From: Granulicatella sp041433555
Lineage (GTDB): Bacteria > Bacillota > Bacilli > Lactobacillales > Aerococcaceae
Length of the DNA: 64,000 bases
Assembly (NCBI RefSeq): GCF_041433555.1
Contig: NZ_JAPWBR010000003.1
Span: 1-64,000 of the forward strand
Direction of reading: 5' to 3'
The position numbers and the translations under genes were made by a program. Shown in pieces: positions 31,627-40,254 of this stretch (its first letter is position 1; each line of letters begins with the position of its first letter). The notes beneath the pieces are model-generated. The model searched no databases. It was not told the origin of the DNA and saw only the letters and a program-made list of their open reading frames with translations.

Positions 31627-33126
31627 TTATCGTTGCCATACAATTTTTTCAAATTCATCTTTTAATTCTCGGTCCATTTCATCTTTATACACTGGATATA
31701 AGAATAATCGTACCTCTCTTTTACTCAATAGTTTCAGTGTTTTGAACAGTTCTATCACTTTCAAACGAACAAGATGGTCAGGAAAATGAAGCACTTGCCA
31801 AATATAGTCATAATCAATCAGTTGAAACTGAATCATTTTATTTAAGATGACCTCGTGCCATTTCGAGAGTGCGAAGAACTGAGGAGGTAAAACTAAAGTC
31901 GAATGTTGTTTCATGTAGTCATAAACTTCTGGTCGCACAACTCCCTTAATATAATCAATCGTTCCTTCAATAAAAACTTTCGAAGTTGATTTCTCGATGT
32001 ACTCTAATGCCGTTAGCGACAATGGATCTTTTTCGAGCAATTTATTGAACTGTGAGAATCGTAGTTTACTATTCGTTTTACTTAAGGCAAATAAAATAAT
32101 CGCATCATCACGATCTGCAGCTTTTAAAGACGTCCCTATCAACGATTCCACTTTTGACTGCGTCGACCATATAACTTTATCCACAAGTCCTTTTAAATAA
32201 TGATATTGATGAAACTCCTCAGATTTCACGTTGTCGAATGCCGTCAATTCTAATTCTAAACAATCTCTCATCCTGTACAATAGAGCCACTGCTTCAATCG
32301 TCAATAACCGATTCTTTTTCGTTAAAAACGATAATGGATAAATCGACTCTACCAACCACTGACTAAACATTTTATCAGTAGTTCCATGTAAAATGCAAAG
32401 TTGGTAATTACGCTCAACCTCTATAGTCATTTCATGAGCCATAATGACTCTGAGCAATTTCGGATGATACATACAACTTTTAGCAGCAATTGAACGCATG
32501 TTGACTTGTTTCATCATCACATTTAACAAATAAAAAGCATCTGTTTTCGTTTGGATTGGGTAGAAAAATAAGTAAAATAAACGTCCATATCCACTTAGAG
32601 ACGGTTCAAGCTTTTTTAAATACTCTCTCCATTGACTTTCATGAATACAATAAGATTTTGCAAATATAATGTAAAAGGTATACGCGCTATGCTTCTCGAA
32701 GTATTGAATCTTCCGTTGCGTTAATTCATTATCGAAGAAAACTAGTAACATCAAAACTATTCTGAATTCCTCTTTTCCTGCAGTTACTTCAAGCAATACC
32801 GTTAATCGGTCACACAGGAAATCCTTCATTTCGTCCGATAACTGGTCGATAAACTGCCTCCAATGAATGAGTAATGGTTCAATCCAGTAAATGACAGGGA
32901 TATCAAACTTTAGGATTCCTTCGCACACTTCTTCATTAGGATTCAATAACTTCGTCATCGCATGATAGAATTGAGGCAATCTATCTTGACTTTTCACTCG
33001 TTTCCCGAGTGCAAAAGCAAAAAATTCTCTCTTTCCATCAACGGTATCCTTCATAAAGGTATATGGAATTTTTGGAACTTTTTTTATACTTCGAAGAAAC
33101 TCTTCGTAGATGGACTGTTTACCCAT
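31627..33126 (-). CDS. Unknown 499-residue alpha-helical protein
   Basis: I do not recognise this protein. It has no signal peptide or clear membrane segment, is predicted mostly alpha-helical by pattern, and is rich in aromatic residues (FYHAMTKLL, FYIIFAKSY, LFYLFFYPIQ). Repeated helical pairs in the C-terminal half (ALSKTNSKLRFSQFNKLL; LVRLKVIELFKTLKLLSKREVRLFLY) suggest a HEAT/armadillo-like solenoid; this is inference. It precedes uvrC in the same orientation and probably shares its transcript. Confidence 0.7.
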   Translation of the reverse strand: MGKQSIYEEFLRSIKKVPKIPYTFMKDTVDGKREFFAFALGKRVKSQDRLPQFYHAMTKLLNPNEEVCEGILKFDIPVIYWIEPLLIHWRQFIDQLSDEMKDFLCDRLTVLLEVTAGKEEFRIVLMLLVFFDNELTQRKIQYFEKHSAYTFYIIFAKSYCIHESQWREYLKKLEPSLSGYGRLFYLFFYPIQTKTDAFYLLNVMMKQVNMRSIAAKSCMYHPKLLRVIMAHEMTIEVERNYQLCILHGTTDKMFSQWLVESIYPLSFLTKKNRLLTIEAVALLYRMRDCLELELTAFDNVKSEEFHQYHYLKGLVDKVIWSTQSKVESLIGTSLKAADRDDAIILFALSKTNSKLRFSQFNKLLEKDPLSLTALEYIEKSTSKVFIEGTIDYIKGVVRPEVYDYMKQHSTLVLPPQFFALSKWHEVILNKMIQFQLIDYDYIWQVLHFPDHLVRLKVIELFKTLKLLSKREVRLFLYPVYKDEMDRELKDEFEKIVWQR

Positions 33127-33173
33127 TTCTATTCCCTCCTACGGCTAGAAACACCAAACACCTATCTAAAACA

Positions 33174-34352
33174 CTATAATGCTACTTTATATACTTCCAT
33201 TGCTACTTCTGGCGTTAAATCTCCATGCTCAGATAATTTCACTTTTTTATGGCGTATTAATCCATCTACAAGTGCTTGAATTACCTCTTCACCTAAACCA
33301 ACATCGCTAAAGCGAATTGGAGCTCCTAATGATTTGAAGAATTCTTCAGTTTTAGAAATAGCCCCATCAACGATTTCTTCATCACTTCCTGATAAATTCC
33401 AAACACGTTTTCCATATTGCACTAATTTATCAAACTTTTGTTGTTTTCTTACTTTCATCATTGATGGAAGAACAATCGATAATGTACGTCCATGGTCAAT
33501 ACCGTGATTTAATGTGATTTCGTGACCTAACGCATGTGAAGACCAATCCGTTGGAACTCCAAGGTTAATCGTTCCATTTAACGCATTGGTAGCGCACCAC
33601 ATGAATGTTCCACGGTCATTGTAATCAATATGATTCGTATCAATAACACGAGGAGCAATCTCGATTAACGTTTGTAAAATACTTTCTGCATAACGGTCTT
33701 GAAGCAAGGCCCCTACTGGATAAGTTAAATAGTTTTCCATTACGTGGATATAAGTATCTAGTAACCCATTCACTAATTGACGAACTGGTAACGTATAAGT
33801 CAATTCAGGTTCTAATACTGAAAATACAGGAAATGTCTTTGATCCACGAAAGCTCACTTTTGCTTTTTTCTCAACAAGAGTAATCACTGCACCCGAGTTC
33901 ATTTCAGAACCTGTTGCGGGAAGTGTTAGAATCGTCCCAAAAGGAACCACTTCTTGCACAGGTAATCCTTTACCTACACCCCAACCAAATAAGTCGACAG
34001 GGTCTTCAGTAAAAAGACTTGCTGCAGAAACGAATTTAGTCCCATCGATAACCGACCCACCACCGATTGCTAGTAAATACGTAAAGTTTCCAGCTCGAAC
34101 TTTCTCAACTGCTTTCATTAATGTTTCAAATGTTGGGTTCGCTTCAATTCCAGAAAACTCATCCCATTCACGGTCTCCTAGTGCCTTAACAGCACGATCA
34201 AACGCACCATTTTTCTTAACAGAGCCACCACCATACAGTACTAGTACTTTAGCATCTTTAGGAATTTCATTATCAATATCTTCAATTCTGTTTCTTCCAA
34301 ATAAAATTTTTGTTGGATTTTGAAATGTAAAATTTTGAATTTCATGTGCCAT
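33174..34352 (-). CDS. Iron-containing alcohol dehydrogenase (YqhD/BdhA type)
   Basis: A 392-residue group III alcohol dehydrogenase, probably NADPH-dependent aldehyde reductase. The cofactor loop VLYGGGSVKKNGAFDRAV is that of the YqhD/butanol dehydrogenase subgroup. The GGGSVIDGTKFVSAA segment and the metal ligands are present: D in GLLDTYIHVMENY and the histidines of SSHALGHEITLNHGIDHGRT. The start ATG has AGGTGAT upstream. Likely acts as an electron sink for aldehydes. Monocistronic by spacing. Confidence 0.93.
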   Translation of the reverse strand: MAHEIQNFTFQNPTKILFGRNRIEDIDNEIPKDAKVLVLYGGGSVKKNGAFDRAVKALGDREWDEFSGIEANPTFETLMKAVEKVRAGNFTYLLAIGGGSVIDGTKFVSAASLFTEDPVDLFGWGVGKGLPVQEVVPFGTILTLPATGSEMNSGAVITLVEKKAKVSFRGSKTFPVFSVLEPELTYTLPVRQLVNGLLDTYIHVMENYLTYPVGALLQDRYAESILQTLIEIAPRVIDTNHIDYNDRGTFMWCATNALNGTINLGVPTDWSSHALGHEITLNHGIDHGRTLSIVLPSMMKVRKQQKFDKLVQYGKRVWNLSGSDEEIVDGAISKTEEFFKSLGAPIRFSDVGLGEEVIQALVDGLIRHKKVKLSEHGDLTPEVAMEVYKVAL

Positions 34353-34427
34353 TACATATCACCTCATTATTTCTTACTTTAATTGTACCAAAACTAATAG
34401 ACCTATTCTAAAATATCGGCTCTAAAA

Positions 34428-34458
34428 ACAAAATAAACTGGACAATTGTCCAGTTTAT
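34428..34458 (-). terminator. Intrinsic terminator of the 108-residue gene
   Basis: ATAAACTGGACAATTGTCCAGTTTAT halves: ATAAACTGGACAA and TTGTCCAGTTTAT form a perfect 26-bp palindrome (34433-34458). A T-rich run follows on the minus strand. It lies six bases past the stop. Confidence 0.8.
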
Positions 34459-34463
34459 GATTC

Positions 34464-34790
34464 TTAGTCTTTAATTTTTGTTTCAATATATTTTTTGAGA
34501 CGATCTGCTGAGATTTCTTTTTCTAATTTAGAAACTTCAATAGGACTTAACGTGATTTCGCATGTCATAACGTCATTTTGATCATACGAAACAACGACTT
34601 CTCCAACATCCTCTCGTCTTTCTCTTGTCACTTTTGGAAATAACGCTGCTAGTTCCTTTTCAACTTCAAGTGCACAGTGCTCTCTAAGCAAGCGAAACTG
34701 TTCTGCAATCACTGTTGGAATATAATAGCAGTCCACTAATGTCATTTCTTCATCTTTAGATTTTCGGTTTGACTTTTTCGCTCTTTTCAT
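34464..34790 (-). CDS. Unknown 108-residue protein
   Basis: A small soluble protein with a very basic start (MKRAKKSNRKSKDEE), a segment YYIPTVIAEQFRLLREHCALEVEKELAALFP, and a mixed strand/helix end (VMTCEITLSPIEVSKLEKEISADRLKKYI). I do not recognise it. The ATG at 34790 is chosen over 34835 because GAGGT lies six bases upstream. Divergent from the glycosyltransferase gene; it ends in its own terminator. Confidence 0.65.
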   Translation of the reverse strand: MKRAKKSNRKSKDEEMTLVDCYYIPTVIAEQFRLLREHCALEVEKELAALFPKVTRERREDVGEVVVSYDQNDVMTCEITLSPIEVSKLEKEISADRLKKYIETKIKD

Positions 34791-34880
34791 AAATGACCTC
34801 GTTTCTTTCTTCTTGTCTAGTATACAAAAATTCACTCAAGAAGGCAAAAACATTAAATTTATCCAAAAAATAGGAACCTA

Positions 34881-34910
34881 TTTTCAAAATGCGCGATTTC
34901 ATGGTAAAAT
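34881..34910 (+). promoter_or_regulatory. Promoter of the glycosyltransferase-TVP38 operon
   Basis: TTTTCA (34881-34886) and TAAAAT (34905-34910), 18-base spacer, with TGG before the -10 (extended -10). About 30 bases before the start codon. Confidence 0.5.
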
Positions 34911-34940
34911 AGCTATGAATTACACTTATAAGGAGATACT

Positions 34941-35975
34941 ATGCTTACAATTAATATGCTAACTCGTGCAGACAGCGTGAAAGGCCAAGGGGTAATGTCT
35001 GCGACTGAGGAACAAATAAACCTTGTAACAGAAGGATTAAAGGGATATAACGTTGTTGTGAATCAGCTTAAAATTGCTGATATTAATCATATTCATACGA
35101 TTAACCCAGATTTTCTTTTTAAATCCTTTTTAAACAATAAAAAGCAACCGACAATTGCGTCAGTTCACTTTTTACCAGAAACATTAGAAAAAAGTATTTC
35201 TCTTCCAAAACCTATTAAAGAATTATTCTATAAGTACGTACTCTCTTTCTATAAACAAGCAGACTATTTAGTTACTGTAAACCCTCGTTTCATTGATGAT
35301 TTAGAAAAGTATGGAGTGGATCGTTCTAAAGTAACATACATTCCAAACTTCGTATCTCGTGAAACGTTCTATAAGATTACAAACCAATCAAAAGCGGAAT
35401 TACGTAAAAAGTTCGGGTTGAATCCAGATCAATTCACTGTCGTATCTGCTGGACAACTCCAAATGCGTAAAGGAGTTTTAGAGTTTATCGACTTAGCGAC
35501 TAAAATGCCAGATATCCAATTCGTTTGGGCTGGTAACTTCGCCTTTAAAGGAATCTCCGAAGGTCGTAAAGAGATTATGGAACATATGGATGATCTTCCA
35601 GATAACGTTCATTTCCTTGGACTTGTTGAGCGTGATCGCATGAATGAGTTCTTTAATATGGGTGATGTGATGCTTCAACTGTCATTCGAGGAATTATTCC
35701 CAATGACGATTTTAGAATCGATGAACGCAAACATCCCACTACTCTTACGTGACTTACCTGAGTACAAACCAATTTTATTTGACTATTATTTAAAAGCAAA
35801 TAGTCAACAAACGTTTAAAGACGAATTAACAAAACTAAAAGAAGACGCCGATTATTACGCAAAAGCCTGCGAAGGTTCCAAACGCGGCGAACAATTCTAT
35901 TCAAAAGAAAGTATTCTAGAACAGTGGCAACAATTTTATGATAAAGTTGCAACAGAAAGAAACTTGTTATCATAA
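34941..35975 (+). CDS. GT4-family glycosyltransferase
   Basis: A 344-residue GT-B retaining glycosyltransferase. The C-terminal nucleotide-sugar site is seen in FTVVSAGQLQMRKGVLEF and in the EELFPMTILESM motif (E-x7-E type). The N-terminus (SVKGQGVMSATEEQINLV) follows a pattern common to lactic acid bacterial glycolipid or wall polymer transferases. It forms an operon with a TVP38 membrane protein (11-base gap). A role in diacylglycerol glycolipid or teichoic acid anchor synthesis is plausible but unproven. Confidence 0.85.
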   Translation: MLTINMLTRADSVKGQGVMSATEEQINLVTEGLKGYNVVVNQLKIADINHIHTINPDFLFKSFLNNKKQPTIASVHFLPETLEKSISLPKPIKELFYKYVLSFYKQADYLVTVNPRFIDDLEKYGVDRSKVTYIPNFVSRETFYKITNQSKAELRKKFGLNPDQFTVVSAGQLQMRKGVLEFIDLATKMPDIQFVWAGNFAFKGISEGRKEIMEHMDDLPDNVHFLGLVERDRMNEFFNMGDVMLQLSFEELFPMTILESMNANIPLLLRDLPEYKPILFDYYLKANSQQTFKDELTKLKEDADYYAKACEGSKRGEQFYSKESILEQWQQFYDKVATERNLLS

Positions 35976-35986
35976 AAGGAGAAATA

Positions 35987-36613
35987 ATGACTACAGAAGA
36001 AATTAAACAAGGAAAACCTCTTTCCCCTACGGCTCAAAAAGTCATGAACATTGCTTCAATTCTCGGAGCAATTGCGACAGTGGTCTTTATCGTTTGGGCT
36101 TGGCAAAAAGGACTATTCACGTCACAAGAGACGTTATCAGCCTACATGCTTCAGGCGGGAATCTGGGGGCCACCAATCTTTATCTTTTTACAAATCTTAC
36201 AAACTGTTGTTCCAATCATTCCAGGAGCCCTCACTAGTATCGCTGGTGTTTATATTTACGGAAACTGGATTGGAAATGTATATAACTACATCGGTATTGT
36301 AATTGGGTCAATCATTGCCTTCTATCTTGCAAGACAATATGGCCAGCAATTCGTAAAATCAATGGTTAGCGAACATACGTATAATCGCTATATCAATTGG
36401 TTGGATAAAGGACAATGGTTCGACTACTTCTTTGCATTCATGATGTTCTTCCCTGTTTCACCGGATGACTTCTTATGTATGCTTGCTGGTTTAACAAAGA
36501 TGACTTATAAGAAATTCATTATTATCATCTTAGTCTTTAAACCATTTACACTGGCTGCCTACACGATTGGGTTACGATTTATTATCGACTGGGTCTGGGC
36601 ATTCTTTCAATAA
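35987..36613 (+). CDS. TVP38/TMEM64 (DedA-like, VTT-domain) membrane protein
   Basis: A 208-residue membrane protein with about five hydrophobic segments. The VTT (SNARE-associated) domain is marked by VVPIIPGALTSIAGVYIYGNW and IAFYLARQYGQQFVKS, with the late MMFFPVSPDDFLCMLAG loop. The superfamily is implicated in lipid scrambling/flipping. Co-transcribed with the glycosyltransferase, suggesting a joint role in envelope lipid assembly; this is inference. Confidence 0.9.
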   Translation: MTTEEIKQGKPLSPTAQKVMNIASILGAIATVVFIVWAWQKGLFTSQETLSAYMLQAGIWGPPIFIFLQILQTVVPIIPGALTSIAGVYIYGNWIGNVYNYIGIVIGSIIAFYLARQYGQQFVKSMVSEHTYNRYINWLDKGQWFDYFFAFMMFFPVSPDDFLCMLAGLTKMTYKKFIIIILVFKPFTLAAYTIGLRFIIDWVWAFFQ

Positions 36614-36622
36614 GCACAAACA

Positions 36623-36656
36623 AACCCTTGAGAAATTTTCTCAAGGGTTATTTTTT
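36623..36656 (+). terminator. Intrinsic terminator after the TVP38 gene
   Basis: AACCCTTGAGAAA and TTTCTCAAGGGTT pair over 13 bp, followed by ATTTTTT. The stem could also serve dacA from the other side. Confidence 0.88.
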
Positions 36657-36659
36657 ATG

Positions 36660-38168
36660 TTAATCTTTCTTTTTAAAGACTTGAACAGTTGCAAGTACAA
36701 TTCCACTAATAAATACGCTGAGTGTTAAAATAATACCCGCTAATAATAGAGGATTTTTGCTTAAGCTTCTTAACCAGTTCGCAAATGATCCAAGATCACT
36801 ATCTTCATCAAATGATAAGATTCCACCATTAGATGAACCTTCTGTTGATGAGGCTTCCTCTGTCGTTGTTTCTTCAACCACTTTTGTTACTTTAAATACA
36901 TTTGACTTAATCTCTTTTGTTAAAGTTGGGAAAGTATGCTCCACAATGATTTCATCTCCAACAAGTTTATATGTTGGTTTCTCATTGCCTCGTGTTAACA
37001 CTTTAATGTCTTTTTCCACTTTAATCTTTTGACCATCAATTTCATGAACCCCAGCTTTTAACACTGTTTCTTCATGATATTCTGTAAATCCTTTTTCTAA
37101 AAGCGCATTTCCGAATTGTGCACGGTAAAATACACTCGTGTTATAGTCGCTCCAGCTACCCACACCCATTAATACTTCAATCAAACGGCGGCCTTTTCCT
37201 TTTGCAGTAATGACATGGTTTAATGCAGCATTTGGTGATGAACCTGTCTTAAATCCATCTACATCAAAATATCCTTGAGGCATCCCACTTGCGAGTTGGT
37301 TTAGTGTATAGAACGTTTCTTCTACAGGAGTTCCTTCCATTGTTGTAACAGCTGGTTCTCTTGTAATTTCTAAGAATTCCGGATAGTTCTTTAAGAAGTA
37401 ATACGCTAATGTTGCTAAATCACGTGCTGTTGTTTGGTTGTACTCATCTGGCACACCTTCAACAACATACAATCCACGAAACACTGACACAACAGCCCCA
37501 CTAGGATTATAGAATTTAGAATTTGTCATTCCTAATTCTTTGGCTTTATCATTCATCATCTTAATGTATTCTTCGTTTGTTTTACTAATCGCGTGTGATA
37601 ACATCACTGTCGCAACGTTTGAAGAAGGATACATCATCAAATATAGTAAGTCACGAACTGGATATTCAATTCCTGCTCTGATTTGGTTGTTACTAATATC
37701 GTCGATTGTAGAAATCGCTCTATCTTCTTCTGTTGCTGTAATTTTAGTATCTAATGTGAGTTTCCCTGCTTTAATCGCATCATACACAAGATACGCTGTC
37801 ATTAATTTAGTAGTACTTGCAGGATCCCAAGGCTTATCGATATTATCACCATAGAGGATTTGCCCAGTCTCCGCATCGACTAAAATAGCTCCTTCAGGTT
37901 TATAGTATTCACTAACATCATACCCATAACGAGCTGTAATCTCGAAAATATCTTCTTCAATCGGAAGCTCTTTCGACTTTGTTGTTGTCGTTGTTTGCTC
38001 TGTTGTCTCTGTTGCTACAGTTGTTTCTGGAGCCTCTGTTTGTTCAACAACAGTAGTTCCTTCTCCCGGTTCTTGTGTTGTTTCTTCAGCAGCAATTGGC
38101 GCTAAAGCAGAAAGTGCGAATGCACATGTCATTAATCCCAAAAGAAACTTAAATTTACGTTTTTCCAT
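36660..38168 (-). CDS. dacA: D-alanyl-D-alanine carboxypeptidase (PBP5 family, S11)
   Basis: A 502-residue exported peptidoglycan carboxypeptidase that trims the terminal D-Ala of stem peptides. A signal peptide (about 1-28) is followed by an unusual Thr/Glu-rich segment (about 29-65). The catalytic domain has S118-x-x-K121 (STTK), S182-S-N184 and K307-T-G309 motifs. The PBP5 C-terminal domain follows, then a Ser/Thr-rich linker and a C-terminal membrane helix (LLAGIILTLSVFISGIVLA) for anchoring, with a KKKD tail. Longer than E. coli DacA because of the linkers. Monocistronic. Confidence 0.93.
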   Translation of the reverse strand: MEKRKFKFLLGLMTCAFALSALAPIAAEETTQEPGEGTTVVEQTEAPETTVATETTEQTTTTTKSKELPIEEDIFEITARYGYDVSEYYKPEGAILVDAETGQILYGDNIDKPWDPASTTKLMTAYLVYDAIKAGKLTLDTKITATEEDRAISTIDDISNNQIRAGIEYPVRDLLYLMMYPSSNVATVMLSHAISKTNEEYIKMMNDKAKELGMTNSKFYNPSGAVVSVFRGLYVVEGVPDEYNQTTARDLATLAYYFLKNYPEFLEITREPAVTTMEGTPVEETFYTLNQLASGMPQGYFDVDGFKTGSSPNAALNHVITAKGKGRRLIEVLMGVGSWSDYNTSVFYRAQFGNALLEKGFTEYHEETVLKAGVHEIDGQKIKVEKDIKVLTRGNEKPTYKLVGDEIIVEHTFPTLTKEIKSNVFKVTKVVEETTTEEASSTEGSSNGGILSFDEDSDLGSFANWLRSLSKNPLLLAGIILTLSVFISGIVLATVQVFKKKD

Positions 38169-38258
38169 TCCTATCCTCCTTGTAATTCAATTTATTTTAC
38201 AAAGAAATTCTTAAGATTTCAAATAGAAAGAAGCAAATTCGTAACATTTTTGTAATCT

Positions 38259-38858
38259 TTACGAAATTTGCTTCCAACTTTTTTCAACATTATTCATTAA
38301 ATTGTTGAGACGTTCTACTCTTCTTTCTAATATCGAAAAAATTAAAACATTCTCATCATCCAACTCAATCGTACCTAATGCGATTCCCGCTTGTTGTAAT
38401 TTTGCAGAAACACACTCTAAATACTCTGATACAGAACACTCTACAGAGCAAGTCTGCAATTCTTGCTGTGCGATTCCTTTTAACAACTTTAATTTGGGAA
38501 GCTTACTGGCTAAAGTACTAGCATTATCTCTCCAATAAATTTGAGTTGCATAGGATTCTTTTTCAAGTGTTAATAGCATTAGTAACCAATAGTCGTCTTG
38601 CGCTTGTTCCAATAGGTCAGCGAACTCATCATTCCAGTCCACATCATCTTCTCGTAGTTCTTCAATCAATAAATCAGGATTATCAAAATAACTCTCTAAA
38701 AGTTGTCTGATACGTTCACTATGACCAGTAATGATATCGGCAATTTGATGATAAGCTTCCTCATCAGAATCACTATCCACTTCCACAGATTCACTATAAA
38801 ACGTTTCTTCCATTTCAAAGTCATCTTTACGTTTATTTTTCCGATTAAATAACCACAT
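38259..38858 (-). CDS. Unknown acidic 199-residue protein
   Basis: A soluble, strongly acidic protein (SVEVDSDSDEEAY; LIEELREDDVDWNDEF) after a short basic start (MWLFNRKNKRKDD). Mostly helical by pattern. I do not recognise the family. The ATG at 38858 has GAGG eight bases upstream and lies behind an extended -10; an upstream in-frame ATG (38903) lies at the promoter. The IS element was inserted about 90 bases upstream, leaving this promoter intact. Confidence 0.65.
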   Translation of the reverse strand: MWLFNRKNKRKDDFEMEETFYSESVEVDSDSDEEAYHQIADIITGHSERIRQLLESYFDNPDLLIEELREDDVDWNDEFADLLEQAQDDYWLLMLLTLEKESYATQIYWRDNASTLASKLPKLKLLKGIAQQELQTCSVECSVSEYLECVSAKLQQAGIALGTIELDDENVLIFSILERRVERLNNLMNNVEKSWKQIS

Positions 38859-38893
38859 AGGTCGCGCCTCACTTTGACTGAGTTCTTTTCCAT

Positions 38894-38902
38894 AGTATAT
38901 CA
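38894..38902 (-). promoter_or_regulatory. Extended -10 promoter of the acidic protein gene
   Basis: Minus strand TGATATACT: TATACT at 38894-38899 with the TGn extension, 36 bases before the start codon at 38858. Confidence 0.45.
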
Positions 38903-38949
38903 AACATATTCCGAAGAATAAATACGAAAAACAAAAAAGCAGAAAGATT

Positions 38950-38989
38950 TGGCACTGACCCCCGTAAATGAGAATTAAATAAAAACACC
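38950..38989 (+). repeat. IS left inverted repeat
   Basis: Left terminal repeat, starting TGGCACTGACCCC and ending ATAAAAACACC. It pairs with 40190-40229. Confidence 0.88.
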
Positions 38990-39041
38990 TCCAAGTTGGA
39001 TTTGGTACAATATTATCAAATACGCATGGAGGTGTCTTTTT

Positions 39042-39368
39042 ATGGTTAAAAATCGTGTTGCTTATTCAGCCGATATTAAAAATAAAGCCGTAGAAATGAA
39101 ATTACAGGGATATAGTACAAAACAAGTAATGCAGGAGTTAAACATTAAAAACAAAACGCAAGTAGAAACATGGTTTAGATGGTATAAAAATGGAGAAACA
39201 CATCGTTTCCACCAACAGGTGGGTAAACAATATTCTTATGAAAAAGGAATGGCTAAACTTTCTGAAATCGATCAATTAAAATTAGAATTACGAAGAAAAG
39301 AAGTTGAATTAGAAATATTAAAAAAATACAAGGAATTGGAAAGGAAGTGTCGCCTCAAGCAGTTGTAA
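39042..39368 (+). CDS. IS3-family transposase OrfA
   Basis: A 108-residue DNA-binding protein with a helix-turn-helix (about 8-55, YSADIKNKAVEMKLQGYSTK) and a C-terminal coiled coil (LKLELRRKEVELEILKKYKELE). A slippery heptamer A-AAA-AAA lies at 39320-39326, in the correct phase for a -1 ribosomal frameshift. The shifted frame runs open into OrfB, so a fused OrfAB transposase is predicted, as in other IS3 members. Its own stop is at 39366-39368. Confidence 0.93.
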   Translation: MVKNRVAYSADIKNKAVEMKLQGYSTKQVMQELNIKNKTQVETWFRWYKNGETHRFHQQVGKQYSYEKGMAKLSEIDQLKLELRRKEVELEILKKYKELERKCRLKQL

Positions 39369-40183
39369 AATTAGTAGAAGAATTGAAAGGTAAATATACA
39401 GTTCATTTAATCTGTTTTTGCCTTAATGTACCCATATCTACTTACTACCGATGGAAAAAGAAAGACTTTTCTCCAACCGTTATCGAGGAAACTATTGGTA
39501 AAATTTGTAAGAAAAACAAATTTATTTACGGGTACAGAAAGATTAAGCATTTGATTCAGAAGGAATTAAATCAGATTGTTAACCATAAGGTTGTGCAGCG
39601 GATTATGCAGAAAAATGGTTGGAATTGTGCCGTGAAAACGAAAAAAGCTATCAAAATAGGTAAACCTTTCTCAATTACTGGCAATACTCTGAATAGAGAT
39701 TTTTCAGCGGATAAACCTATGCAAAAGTTGACTACTGATATCACATATTTACCTTTCGGCCCTAAACGATTATATTTGTCGTCGATTATGGATTTATACA
39801 ACGGAGAAATACTAGCTTATACAATTGGTTCTAAACAAGATACTAAGTTTGTATTGGATACTTTAAATCAAATTGACTTACCTAAGGGTGTTCTACTACA
39901 TAGTGATCAAGGCAGCGTTTATACTTCCGCCGAATACTACAATTTATGTAAAGAAAAAAACATTATCCGCAGTATGTCCCGTAAGGGGACACCCGCAGAT
40001 AATGCGCCCATCGAAAGCTTCCATTCTTCCCTAAAGTGCGAAGCTTTCTACATAAAAGATGAAGTAATAACTTCATCTTCTATTGTAATTCAAATTGTAG
40101 AAAATTACATCAAATATTATAATGAAAATAGAATCCAACAAAAATTGGACTACCTGTCTCCGGTTGAATACCGGAGACGGTAG
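39347..40183 (+). CDS. IS3-family transposase OrfB (DDE integrase domain)
   Basis: A 278-residue catalytic part. An HTH_21-type segment (YGYRKIKHLI, about 61-70) precedes the rve integrase core. The triad is D131 (TTDITYLPF), D187 (LHSDQGSVYTS) and E223 (APIESFHSSLK), with 35 residues between the last two, the classical D-D35-E spacing. GTG at 39347 could start it alone (AAGGAA upstream), but frameshift fusion with OrfA is the expected active form. No internal stops, so the element may still transpose. Confidence 0.93.
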   Translation: MSPQAVVKLVEELKGKYTVHLICFCLNVPISTYYRWKKKDFSPTVIEETIGKICKKNKFIYGYRKIKHLIQKELNQIVNHKVVQRIMQKNGWNCAVKTKKAIKIGKPFSITGNTLNRDFSADKPMQKLTTDITYLPFGPKRLYLSSIMDLYNGEILAYTIGSKQDTKFVLDTLNQIDLPKGVLLHSDQGSVYTSAEYYNLCKEKNIIRSMSRKGTPADNAPIESFHSSLKCEAFYIKDEVITSSSIVIQIVENYIKYYNENRIQQKLDYLSPVEYRRR

Positions 40184-40189
40184 CCCTAG

Positions 40190-40229
40190 GGTGTTTTTAT
40201 TAAATTCTCACTTTTTGGGGTCAGTCCCA
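40190..40229 (-). repeat. IS right inverted repeat
   Basis: Right terminal repeat, reading TGGGACTGACCCC from the outer end on the minus strand. 34 of 40 positions match the left repeat. Confidence 0.88.
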
Positions 40230-40254
40230 TTTCTCCTTCTGCTCGTTAATAATT

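Larger units (their letters stand above)
38950..40229 (+). mobile_element. IS3-family insertion sequence (IS150-like), complete
   Basis: About 1280 bp bounded by imperfect inverted repeats of 40 bp that match at 34 positions (left from TGGCACTGACCCC, right arm reading TGGGACTGACCCC on the other strand). It carries OrfA and OrfB with an intact D-D35-E triad. The flanks (att before, ttt after) do not form a clear 3-bp target duplication. It sits inside the loop of a former intrinsic terminator of guaC: AGCAGAA (38938-38944) is left of it and TTCTGCT (40237-40243) right of it. Confidence 0.93.
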
